In this document: positions 38,866 through 46,790 of the stretch, piece by piece
Layout of the letters: each line of letters begins with the position of its first letter
Position numbering within the stretch: the first letter of the stretch is position 1
From: Cymbomonas tetramitiformis
Taxonomy: Eukaryota > Chlorophyta > Pyramimonadophyceae > Pyramimonadales > Pyramimonadaceae
NCBI GenBank assembly: GCA_001247695.2
Contig: LGRX02030310.1
Location: 222,417-286,416 of the forward strand
Reading direction: 5' to 3'
DNA: 64,000 bases
Notes under the pieces: generated by a model
What the model was told of the DNA's origin: nothing
The model's database searches: none
Seen by the model: only the letters and a program-made list of their open reading frames with translations
Position numbers and translations under genes: made by a program

Positions 38866-39189
38866 ATGTCCGCTCGCGGCCCGCACAACCCCTCGCGTTC
38901 GCAATACGACGATGACGATATGCTGGTCACCAAGCCTGCGGCGAACGATGTCCTAATTTCTGTGGCAGATCCCGATGAGGAACCCATTTCAAACGAAGTG
39001 GAAAGTATCAACTCCTTGGCTGGACTGAACACCCGCGCGCAGGTGCTGGTCAAGTTTGATCACGGTAACAAAATCGTGATCTCTTCGGACGAGTGGCACG
39101 AACTCGTTGTGCAGCGTCTGGAACAAAGCGCACATGCCTCAAAGTGCGTCGCATTCGCAATCGTTGAACCAATCCGTCTGCGTTTTTGA
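38866..39189 (+). CDS. Unknown small acidic protein (ORF 1 of a three-ORF run)
   Basis: 107 residues from the ATG at 38866. It has an Asp-rich N-terminal segment (SQYDDDDML) and a compact C-terminal part (RAQVLVKFDHGNKIVISSDEW). The stop overlaps a region open in another frame, and the next two short ORFs follow closely on the same strand, so this may be the first exon or first fragment of a longer gene. Confidence 0.5.
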   Translation: MSARGPHNPSRSQYDDDDMLVTKPAANDVLISVADPDEEPISNEVESINSLAGLNTRAQVLVKFDHGNKIVISSDEWHELVVQRLEQSAHASKCVAFAIVEPIRLRF

Positions 39190-39206
39190 AAGCGAGTCCT
39201 CGTCTA

Positions 39207-39632
39207 ATGATCCTCGAATGCTGTCGCAGGTATCGGGATTTTCACAGTGTGCGTCTCGATTTCTCGAAGGCGGTCGTCAAGGAGGTCGTGCTGAACTACG
39301 TATTGGAAGACGCGTCCGCCGCCTCCGCGCTTCGCAATTTCTTGCTCTCGATTGAAACCGCCGATCATGTCTACCTCACTCACGGATGCGGATGCTTCTG
39401 CGTTTCAGACAAGTGTCAGCGAGAGTTTCGCAGCAGTCAGGCCTTTCCTATTATGAACGGCATTCAAAATACGGACTGTGTCATTTTCAAGAACAACGAG
39501 CGCACCACCGAACACAACAAGCAGATTGCCGACGCCAACCTAAACTTCCTGACCGAGTACAACCGGGACACGAAGAAAGGTGCGCGCGATGGCTGCTCGC
39601 TTTTCTTAACCATAGGAACGTACGGGCCGTGA
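39207..39632 (+). CDS. Unknown Cys-containing protein (ORF 2 of a three-ORF run)
   Basis: 141 residues from the first ATG, 17 bases after the previous stop and in a different frame. It contains LTHGCGCFCVSDKCQREF and an Asn/Thr-rich tail. No TATA box is seen just upstream. It may be a separate gene or the middle part of a spliced or frameshifted one. No family recognised. Confidence 0.5.
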   Translation: MILECCRRYRDFHSVRLDFSKAVVKEVVLNYVLEDASAASALRNFLLSIETADHVYLTHGCGCFCVSDKCQREFRSSQAFPIMNGIQNTDCVIFKNNERTTEHNKQIADANLNFLTEYNRDTKKGARDGCSLFLTIGTYGP

Positions 39633-39702
39633 TCCTTGGTATATGGTCATTCGGATGCGCAGCTCCGTGAGGTGGTCATCGTAAAGTCCTGACCCTTTTG
39701 GC

Positions 39703-40095
39703 ATGACAGGTTACGTGTACACCTGGTCCATGCCCGGGGATGAAGATCGCGCCGTGATTCCTCGGCAAAGTGAGCAGACGCTGGAGTTAATCATGAACGC
39801 TCTCGCCGAAAACTCGCCTTTCGATTTCGGCGAAATTCAGAAAAGCGAGTTCCGAGATTGGCTCAACAATCCCAATTTCGACGGCGATAACATGACCAAA
39901 TGGTTGCCGAGAAAGCTTATGGATCAGATTCGCAAACTGTACTATCAAATGCAATGCAAGTATGTGTACACGCACAACATGTCCGCCGTCTCTATCAAAC
40001 TCGACCCGATCGACAAACATTGCACCAATAAAGATACAGTCGGCATCGTGTCACTCTGTTTCGACTTTTTTGTGCCAACTATGCAAGACATTTAA
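39703..40095 (+). CDS. Unknown protein (ORF 3 of a three-ORF run)
   Basis: 130 residues from the ATG at 39703. It has mixed charged and aromatic composition, with FDFGEIQKSEFRDWLNNPNF and KLYYQMQCKYVYTHN. The stop codon TAA lies inside the terminal repeat of a MITE-like element, so the native end may have been replaced. A candidate splice acceptor (CTGACCCTTTTGGCATGACAG) lies over the start codon, raising the possibility that this is a downstream exon. Confidence 0.5.
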   Translation: MTGYVYTWSMPGDEDRAVIPRQSEQTLELIMNALAENSPFDFGEIQKSEFRDWLNNPNFDGDNMTKWLPRKLMDQIRKLYYQMQCKYVYTHNMSAVSIKLDPIDKHCTNKDTVGIVSLCFDFFVPTMQDI

Positions 40096-40250
40096 GAGCT
40101 AATTTTCGGTAGGTGAGGAAATTTCGTGGAAGTGATCTCCACACTCTTTACCGCGATTAAAACATCCGTTGTCAAGTGTTAACAATGTAACATGCAAATT
40201 ATCACTGCCGAAATAGACCTACAGACTCCGACCCCTTAGAAAAACTGCCT
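40091..40250 (-). repeat. MITE-like dispersed repeat, copy C
   Basis: Reverse copy: it starts TTTAAGAGCTAATTTTCGGT and ends near 40250 with CCCCTTAGAAAAACTGCC. All interior blocks are present (GGAAGTGATCTCCACACTCT, TAACAATGTAACATGCAAAT, CCGAAATAGACCTACAGACT). Its first bases form the stop codon of the gene ending at 40095. No gene was seen in the rest of the interval to 40438. Confidence 0.85.
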
Positions 40251-40438
40251 GTCAAGGTACTGCTCGGAACGTTCAACTTGTACACAACGATCACAAAACA
40301 ACCTCGCTCCACGATTTCATACCAAAAACGCATTGCACTTCAAACGTCGATACTGCACCGATTGCACGGTGTGTAGTAACATACGAACACGCGCCTCAAA
40401 CAAATCGCTATTTCTGTAAGGGTTATCTGCGGTGATAA

Positions 40439-40747
40439 TCAAGCGTCTTCGGCCTCCGATTTTACCCCAAAGTATCTGTTCATCAATGTCTCGAGTGCAT
40501 GTCTGCTGCATTTTTCGGCTGTCATCGTCGAGCGCAGATTATCCAGCTCGATGCTTAGCTCTAAAACTCTTGAGCTCAACTCTTCCAGCTCGCGCGCTTG
40601 GTGTCGAATCACTTTCGTACTCTGCGTTTTGTATTTCTTAAAACGGGTTTCAAGATCCGCGAAAGCGCTCTGCGTGCATCCTTGACAGTCGTCTTTGCGC
40701 GCTTTCGCCGGATTCGCTTTGCACGAGGGTTTGACGCTGGACAGCAT
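40439..40747 (-). CDS. Small coiled-coil protein, unknown
   Basis: 102 residues from the ATG at 40747 (the open frame extends 4 codons to a GTG). A basic, Cys-containing N terminus is followed by heptad-like helix (ADLETRFKKYKTQSTKVI, then LEELSSRVLELSIELDNL). It is probably an oligomerising protein. It is divergent from the F-box/LRR gene, separated by 128 bases that contain a 13-base inverted repeat. Confidence 0.5.
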   Translation of the reverse strand: MLSSVKPSCKANPAKARKDDCQGCTQSAFADLETRFKKYKTQSTKVIRHQARELEELSSRVLELSIELDNLRSTMTAEKCSRHALETLMNRYFGVKSEAEDA

Positions 40748-40831
40748 GTTCGGGTTCACAAACGAACGGATTTAAAAAAGGCGAAAGGCGAATTGTATAT
40801 CCGTACGGCGCGCGCGGGGAAACAGTTGTTA

Positions 40832-40877
40832 ATATTCGATCGACAAAATTCTTGACATTTGCTCGTCGATCGAATAT
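40832..40877. promoter_or_regulatory. 13-base perfect inverted repeat over a start codon
   Basis: ATATTCGATCGAC at 40832-40844 and its exact reverse complement at 40865-40877. The right arm ends in the first two bases of the ATG of the F-box/LRR gene. It could be an operator for a dimeric regulator or a leader hairpin controlling translation. Confidence 0.5.
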
Positions 40878-42642
40878 GGACAACTGTGACGTGTTCCACG
40901 GAGCATCCTTGAGAAAAAAATTCAAGACAGATCAACCTCGTGCGATAATCATTCACGCGCTTCAAATGGCCTTTTCGTTGCGTCGAGAAGCTTACACGGA
41001 AAGCTGCAGTGAGCTGTATCACATAATGCGATACGGCAAGCAGGATGAAGTGGATTACTCGAACATAGCGAAGCGTCGCCGAGTCGATGAATCGGTGCAC
41101 GACACTACGTTTCTACTTTTAATCGAGCGCTTTGACGATTTTGTGCAGCATTTGAAGGGGTTTCTTGATCGCGATTCCGTCAAGGAGTTACGTCTCGTGT
41201 GCAAGGCGGCATGCACCAAAATAAACAACACTGTACGCAGCGTTATTGTCACCACAGTTGCTCAGAGGCGATATACTTCTTCGATAATCGGAGACTCACT
41301 TCGATCTATCGATTTTCGTCTTATGCCGGACGTATTGACTTTCGGCATGACACTTTTTCTGAGTGGTTTGAGAAACGTGCAACGCATCGCCGTGCACACG
41401 AGGTTGTTCGACGATTATTTCGTCGCGCGGACATTCGTTTGCCGAGTTGCTGAAAGTCGATCCATAAATACCGTGGATCTCATCGCGGATTCTCGGCATC
41501 GAATTCAGCACGTATTGCAGTTGGAAAATGCCGACTTTAACAGGAAGGTGAAGAAGTTTTTGATCACGAACACAACCAGCGCGTCGCAAACTGACGGGAA
41601 TTGCGACGAAGACTTCATCACAAGACCCGTGCAGATTATGTCTTACCCCAACTTGACATCTCTGACGTTTGTGATTAGCGCGCACGTGTGCATTTCGAGC
41701 ATGCCTTATTTTCCTCAGCTTATATTCTTGAAGATATTACACCCCGTGGACACCTTCTTCGAGAAACGATACCCATGTTCCCAGCGACGCGTAAAAAAGC
41801 TTAGCATCAGATCAGTATGGGACTCGGATGTCTGGGCACACAATTACGATGCCTTGAATGTCATACTGATATCGACACAGTCGGTGCGTCACCTATCCAT
41901 CGAAGGATTTGGATTCCTACCTCGCGGCACATTGAAGATTATTTCTACAATGAAAGATCTTCAGCACCTATCGCTGATGAGTACGTATCCTACGGTTCCG
42001 GGGGACTTTCATTATTTGAAGCGATTGCCAAATATGAAGTCGCTCGCTCTCACGACCGGCGACAATCCCTTGTACAAGCACACCTTTAACGGGCAGACGT
42101 GTGTATGGTTGAACACGCATTTCATTGTCACCTCCTTGACTTACATGGCGAGTTGCTTGACTCGACTGACCTTAACGGGACTGAAAGACACTGTAAACTG
42201 CGTGGACACGTACCGCTACGTGCTACCCCGGTGTGTCGACGGGATGAAATGTTTGGAGCACTTAAACTTCTCTCAGGCTTGGATACCGTTCGAGCTCTCA
42301 CAGAGCTTCAGTCAGAAATCGACTCTGAGATCGCTCGTGCTGTACAAATGTCATTTTTCTTCGCACGACTCGCTCTACGAGCTTCAGTGCGCACAGAGTT
42401 TGACTGTTTTGGACGTTGGTTCTATCAACCAAGAACCATATCCAAGGTCTTTCGACATAACCGAAGACACACCGCGTATTGATTGGGCTCTAAGTCTTCA
42501 GAATCTGCGGAAGTTGTACATCGAAAACTGGTCATGGACACCGCTTTCAACCCTCGACGTTCCCGATCGCTTGCAGATCATGCACAAGCCCGCAGTGGTT
42601 GGCATGCGGCACGAGTACGAATTTTTTCGTAAGTATCTGTGA
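40876..42642 (+). CDS. F-box and leucine-rich repeat protein
   Basis: 588 residues from the ATG at 40876. A basic KRRRVDE (67-73) may be a nuclear signal. The F-box-like part is at about 84-118 (FDDFVQHLKGFLDRD, then VKELRLVCKAAC). The C-terminal two thirds consist of leucine-rich repeats of irregular length (YPNLTSLTFVI, RVKKLSIRSVW, SVRHLSIEGFGF, DLQHLSLMSTY, NMKSLALTT, CLTRLTLTGL, CLEHLNFSQAW, TLRSLVLYKCHF, SLTVLDVGS, NLRKLYIENW). The expected role is a substrate adaptor for a host SCF ubiquitin ligase. LRR recognition is firm and F-box moderate. The start is overlapped by an inverted repeat. Confidence 0.78.
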   Translation: MDNCDVFHGASLRKKFKTDQPRAIIIHALQMAFSLRREAYTESCSELYHIMRYGKQDEVDYSNIAKRRRVDESVHDTTFLLLIERFDDFVQHLKGFLDRDSVKELRLVCKAACTKINNTVRSVIVTTVAQRRYTSSIIGDSLRSIDFRLMPDVLTFGMTLFLSGLRNVQRIAVHTRLFDDYFVARTFVCRVAESRSINTVDLIADSRHRIQHVLQLENADFNRKVKKFLITNTTSASQTDGNCDEDFITRPVQIMSYPNLTSLTFVISAHVCISSMPYFPQLIFLKILHPVDTFFEKRYPCSQRRVKKLSIRSVWDSDVWAHNYDALNVILISTQSVRHLSIEGFGFLPRGTLKIISTMKDLQHLSLMSTYPTVPGDFHYLKRLPNMKSLALTTGDNPLYKHTFNGQTCVWLNTHFIVTSLTYMASCLTRLTLTGLKDTVNCVDTYRYVLPRCVDGMKCLEHLNFSQAWIPFELSQSFSQKSTLRSLVLYKCHFSSHDSLYELQCAQSLTVLDVGSINQEPYPRSFDITEDTPRIDWALSLQNLRKLYIENWSWTPLSTLDVPDRLQIMHKPAVVGMRHEYEFFRKYL

Positions 42643-42671
42643 TGCGGAGAGTCTTTGAAGATATGAAATAG

Positions 42672-42834
42672 AACGAAAGTCAGTTTTCGTAAGGGGTCGG
42701 AGTTTGTAGGTCTATTTTGGCAGTGATAATTTGCAGGTCACATTCTTGACACATGACAATGATATTATAATTGATGTGAAGAGTGTGGAGATCACTTGCA
42801 CAAAATCCCCACATCTACCGAAAATCAACTCTTA
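42672..42834 (+). repeat. MITE-like dispersed repeat, copy D
   Basis: Starts AACGAAAGTCAGTTTTCGTA and ends CTACCGAAAATCAACTCTTA, one of the best-preserved copies. It begins 29 bases after the F-box/LRR stop. Confidence 0.9.
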
Positions 42835-42947
42835 ACGCTATTTGTGCACTATTTCGATCTGCAGTTCCTACTGATTGATTGTCCAATCGTGTCATCGGAG
42901 TAGAGTTTACGTTTGTTCATTTTTCGTCGACGTCTACGAGTGTGTTA

Positions 42948-43004
42948 TTTTTCACGCGCGCGCGCGCAGCACGGGGGGGGGGTGTGCTTCGCGCGCGCGA
43001 AAAA
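42948..43004. repeat. GC-rich hairpin repeat, copy 4
   Basis: TTTTTCACGCGCGCGCGCGC and GCTTCGCGCGCGCGAAAAAC surround a run of ten G. The loop strand is opposite to copies 1-3. It lies between two genes that converge (stops at 42642 and 43130). Confidence 0.85.
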
Positions 43005-43129
43005 CTACAGCCGCCTACAAAACGACCACGCTCAGCTCTTATTATGCGGAACATACGTACAAAAACTCAACCGATGTTCATAACAACCGGCGACCTGCGA
43101 ATGGAAATTTTGATATACAAAGGGTGTCG

Positions 43130-44011
43130 TCACACGTGCATCAAACCCCATACGGACTCTTTTTCTTTTTCTTGTTCGGGCGTCTTGCGGTTTTCCCACG
43201 CATTTAAAGCTTCTGTAAGCAGAGCGAGCACGCCACCTGAGGTTCTTTCGTACACTTCCACTTTGTCCATTGTCTTGTCAACCAGAGACAAGGTACGATT
43301 TATTATGCGATCGTCGCTAGCAATGTACAACATCTGGTTGATGGCCTTCATGTCGACGGATGCCACTTTTTCGTTGAGAACGTCGCGCATTGCGTCCATC
43401 AGTGTTGTTGTGTGTGTGCTCGCTATCGTATCGGTTACCCTCTGCACGGCCCCCAGTGTCTGATTGAGCGCGTTGAGTCGTTGCTCTATTTGATGAGCGC
43501 GCTCCTTTTGAGTTCTGTGATCGTTGTTGTCAGGCTCAAAGTCGTTAAAGTGTTTGTTTTCCAAGGACGTGGCGTTACTTATCACGGAAGTGGTCAAGTG
43601 TGCCACATTCACCATGTCGTAGACTTGTGAACTCATATTGGACATACGAACGGCCGAGAAGGGCGCGGACGGCAAATCGGGAGATGTCATGTTATGCAGG
43701 TAGACGCGCACGTACTGGTCGTAAGAGTTCACATAATAACCGATCATGCACATCGCGAAAAAATTGCTTATTACAAAGAAACAGATCAGAGTGATCAAGA
43801 CGCATAATTTACGATTTAAGGATTTGGTCACGGAGGTGATTTCATTTGGAACGGACTCTGTGAAGTAGTCGTCCAAATCGTCCAAGGGCGCATTGGCGGC
43901 GTTTTTATTAGATATCGATTGGTATTTGTGATTGTCATCATGCTCGATTTTGTGTATGTACATCTTTGCCTTATTTCTAACGCCGAGTCCATCCTGCTTG
44001 ATGGGATACAT
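43130..44011 (-). CDS. Type II single-pass glycoprotein, unknown
   Basis: 293 residues from the ATG at 44011. A charged N-terminal tail of about 69 residues precedes one clear transmembrane segment (about 70-93, KLCVLITLICFFVISNFFAM). The C-terminal domain has many N-glycosylation sites and heptad-like helices, ending in a Lys/Glu-rich tail. It would expose the helical domain outside the cell or virion. A TATATATA box lies 92 bases upstream. No family recognised. Confidence 0.7.
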   Translation of the reverse strand: MYPIKQDGLGVRNKAKMYIHKIEHDDNHKYQSISNKNAANAPLDDLDDYFTESVPNEITSVTKSLNRKLCVLITLICFFVISNFFAMCMIGYYVNSYDQYVRVYLHNMTSPDLPSAPFSAVRMSNMSSQVYDMVNVAHLTTSVISNATSLENKHFNDFEPDNNDHRTQKERAHQIEQRLNALNQTLGAVQRVTDTIASTHTTTLMDAMRDVLNEKVASVDMKAINQMLYIASDDRIINRTLSLVDKTMDKVEVYERTSGGVLALLTEALNAWENRKTPEQEKEKESVWGLMHV

Positions 44012-44102
44012 TTGGATGACCAAAGTTCGTCACCAATACACTTGGCTCCCCGTTTGCGTCGTTTCGACTTGCAGCCGGTGCAAGACTTGACTGTAATGTG
44101 TG

Positions 44103-44110
44103 TATATATA
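44103..44110 (-). promoter_or_regulatory. TATA box for the type II membrane protein
   Basis: TATATATA 92 bases before the ATG at 44011, within the usual promoter spacing in this window. Confidence 0.6.
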
Positions 44111-44149
44111 ATGTGCACGTGAGTGTATGCAGATTCAAAACGAGGAAAA

Positions 44150-44591
44150 GACAAACACACGGTCATCGGTAAAAAGTCGTCTTTATTAAAAATAATTTTT
44201 TAAATTCGGCATTTGGGTTATGCGCGTGACGTTTTTGTGCAAACCAAATTTTCAGTCCTTAGGTTGATCACCGTGTTGTCGTCCCGTGCTAAACGTGCAA
44301 TACAGCAAGTCTTTAAGCCATACTACCAACCAAAGCAAAGATACGAATACTTGCCCCTGAAAGGGTCGAATCATTCTGTGAAAAGCATGCACCTAAAGCA
44401 CGCATGCACAAGCGTTTTCGCGCGCGGAGGCAGGGCTTGCAAAGCTTCACTCCTTTGCGAAAACGAGACGTAGGCACTCTTTTCGGTATCGGTCCTCCTT
44501 ACGTTGCGCCTTTTCGAGATTCGGTATCTTCGACCGTTGCGATTTTACGCGTATCTAAAAGGAGTTGTTACCGATACAGGTTACGAGCGGT
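44150..44591. other. Intergenic, no gene seen
   Basis: Open frames here start at TTG and lack protein-like composition. GTTTTCGCGCGCGGAGGCAG near 44413 recalls one arm of the GC hairpins but has no partner arm. TATCTAAAAG near 44552 is a weak TATA candidate for the next gene. Confidence 0.4.
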
Positions 44592-45806
44592 ATGGTCAGG
44601 TTATACATATCGGTACCGATTAGACGTGATCATGAAGATCTCGCACTTTCCAATATCGATTTTATGATCGACGGCTTTCGAATCAACATGAACGTCTGGG
44701 CCGAGTGGGTAAATCACGCCGCCAATTGCATGCGCGTGTGCTTGACCTGGTCGAAGGAATGCCGTCTTTTGATTTGCGCTAGATTCAGAGGGGTCGTGGA
44801 CGAGTATCCGTGGAAACAGTTTTGTACCGCCGAGCAGAATCCGTGTATCGTCGGTTTGAACAGATACATTCTCACCAGACAAGGAGCGTACATGTTGCTA
44901 AAGTGCGCCTCCTCGCACGATCGAAAGTGGTTTGAGAATGCGTGCGAGAACACGTACGATCGCCTGCTATCGGAAGCGAGCGAGTATCACGCGAATCCAA
45001 TTAAAAAACAAGAGTCTAAACACATGACTGCGTGCCTTATTTTGGATGTGCGACACGTGCGAGAGGATGCCTTTTTGCTCAACAACTACAACTGCTTCAA
45101 GGGTCTTTTAACAAGCAGGACGATCGAGCAGGATCTGACCACGAACAACCAGTTCGTTGCTTACAGTCTTTATATCGACCCAAAAGATGCTGCGCCTTGT
45201 TGCAAGAGGCTCCTGCTCTCTGATGATGATACCCACGTTTCGCCGATTCCCATCTCGCTTGTGGGATCTTCGCATCTTCTGACGCATTGCTTACAGCAAC
45301 ACGACCAGGTTATCTTAAAGAATCGGGACGGTTTGATCACGAAGGATCGAATCGTGCAGGATGTGTGCGCCTTATACAACAAAAAGCAAGACGTAGAGTT
45401 TGAAGAAGAGATGTTGACGATCATGCACACGCATAACGTGACATATCAAGAACTGTACCCACGTATGTGCGAGGTCTACAGAATAGCCGCGTACAACGAG
45501 TTGGATTGGCTTCTGTGCATGAGCAGCCTATACCTGCTACAAAAATATCGCAATTCGGAATATCTTTGCGAGCTGCACAAGTTCTTTTACGAGCATAACG
45601 TTCACTCGGGTGTGACGCCTTCCTTCGAGCAACGAATACTACAAGGCGCGGTGGAGCGCATGCTCAAGTTCAACCGCACCGACGATAAGCCGAGCACGAT
45701 CTTTATGCAGAAGATTTCTTGTGAATTATCCGAATGGCACGTAAATCTACTCAACGACATGACGCAAGGTTCGTGCAAGCGCAAACGTAATCAGTTTGAG
45801 ACGTAG
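44592..45806 (+). CDS. Unknown helical protein
   Basis: 404 residues from the first ATG at 44592; Met at 44664 is an alternative. It contains Trp-rich WAEWVNHAANCMRV and WSKECRLLICARF, then long helical stretches to a basic C terminus (CKRKRNQFET). There is no transmembrane segment or catalytic motif that I recognise. It converges on the ESCRT-III-like gene with 83 bases between the stops. Confidence 0.65.
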   Translation: MVRLYISVPIRRDHEDLALSNIDFMIDGFRINMNVWAEWVNHAANCMRVCLTWSKECRLLICARFRGVVDEYPWKQFCTAEQNPCIVGLNRYILTRQGAYMLLKCASSHDRKWFENACENTYDRLLSEASEYHANPIKKQESKHMTACLILDVRHVREDAFLLNNYNCFKGLLTSRTIEQDLTTNNQFVAYSLYIDPKDAAPCCKRLLLSDDDTHVSPIPISLVGSSHLLTHCLQQHDQVILKNRDGLITKDRIVQDVCALYNKKQDVEFEEEMLTIMHTHNVTYQELYPRMCEVYRIAAYNELDWLLCMSSLYLLQKYRNSEYLCELHKFFYEHNVHSGVTPSFEQRILQGAVERMLKFNRTDDKPSTIFMQKISCELSEWHVNLLNDMTQGSCKRKRNQFET

Positions 45807-45889
45807 TGTCGTAACACGAACTCGATAGTGTAACCTTGTTGGCATCGCCATAAATGAAGGCACCTTAGTTGTGCCGCTTTGAACAGCTA

Positions 45890-46597
45890 CTAGGAGCTCT
45901 CGAGCACAAATACAGTAGAAGGGGCAGAAGGCATAGCAAAGTCGCTTTCGGCAAGAGGTGCGGACTCGTCCGCGAGCATTTGAGCCGAAGGTGCCTGCAC
46001 GTTAGGAAAGTAAGTCGCCACGGGTGTTTGCGTTTTTGCAGTGATCTCTTCGGTATCGTTCGTCGCTGTTCCGAAGAGCTCATTCAGCTCGTCCTGTAGA
46101 TCATTCTCACTGAACGCGGTGTCGAGCCCCGTGTTCAAAGCCTCCTGAATTTCGTCACTCGAGGCTTGCAAATCGATCATGTTCTCATTTATCTCGTCGA
46201 TGGACTTGAGATTCATGTCCACATTCTGATGCGCCCCCTTCACAAAGAAGTTCGCGTGATTTAGGGCTTCCATCGTCATGCACATGTCGTCGCTTTGCTG
46301 TATTTTCTCTAACGCCTCCGCACATATGTTGCGTAGACCGCTTGCGCGAGAGATTTTTTGTACCAGCTTCTTCTTCTCGATCATCTTAACACACGCAATC
46401 GTTCTGTTACGACTTCGTACGCTATGATTTAAGGACATCTCCACCATATTTAGGTCGTATCGCAGGGATCTCAAGTTAGCATCATGCACACATATCTGTT
46501 TTTCCAGCGTTTCGCGACTTTGCCGTTTGCTGTAACCGGGCGCGGCATAAACTAAACATCGCTTCACGATTTTTCGAAAAGCCGAGACGCACTGCAT
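45890..46597 (-). CDS. ESCRT-III subunit, Snf7/CHMP4-like
   Basis: Predicted membrane-remodelling filament protein of the Snf7 family, which cuts membrane necks in budding away from the cytosol. In the 235-residue product, a basic N-terminal stretch (1-30) leads into the helical core (31-175). The best matching part is ALNHANFFVKGAHQNVDMNL (111-130), then IDEINENMIDLQASSDEIQE (133-152), ending in the acidic DLQDELNELFG (166-176). Length, order and this central signature fit CHMP4/Snf7 better than CHMP1/2 types. The Pro/Ala-rich tail (about 190-235) is where cellular members carry binding sites for Vps4 or ALIX, but I cannot assign a motif. The ATG at 46597 was chosen over an upstream TTG. Its likely origin is the host. 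A role in virion budding or nuclear egress is inference. Confidence 0.8.
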   Translation of the reverse strand: MQCVSAFRKIVKRCLVYAAPGYSKRQSRETLEKQICVHDANLRSLRYDLNMVEMSLNHSVRSRNRTIACVKMIEKKKLVQKISRASGLRNICAEALEKIQQSDDMCMTMEALNHANFFVKGAHQNVDMNLKSIDEINENMIDLQASSDEIQEALNTGLDTAFSENDLQDELNELFGTATNDTEEITAKTQTPVATYFPNVQAPSAQMLADESAPLAESDFAMPSAPSTVFVLESS

Positions 46598-46721
46598 ACG
46601 TGCGAAACGCAAAGTCGCAGACTACTCAGCTCGACTTCGATCACTCGGTACCTCTCCCGTGTCGACACTGTACGTCTGAATACACTAAATTACTTGTTCT
46701 CCGCATCAAAGAAGTTACACG

Positions 46722-46729
46722 TATATATA
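46722..46729. promoter_or_regulatory. Shared divergent TATA element
   Basis: TATATATA lies 62 bases before the ATG at 46791 and 125 bases from the ESCRT-III-like ATG on the other strand. Confidence 0.55.
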
Positions 46730-46790
46730 TGCGTACTTGAAACTTGCGAAACGGCGCCGTCTTGATATGTGCTATATTTGTTAATCCAAT

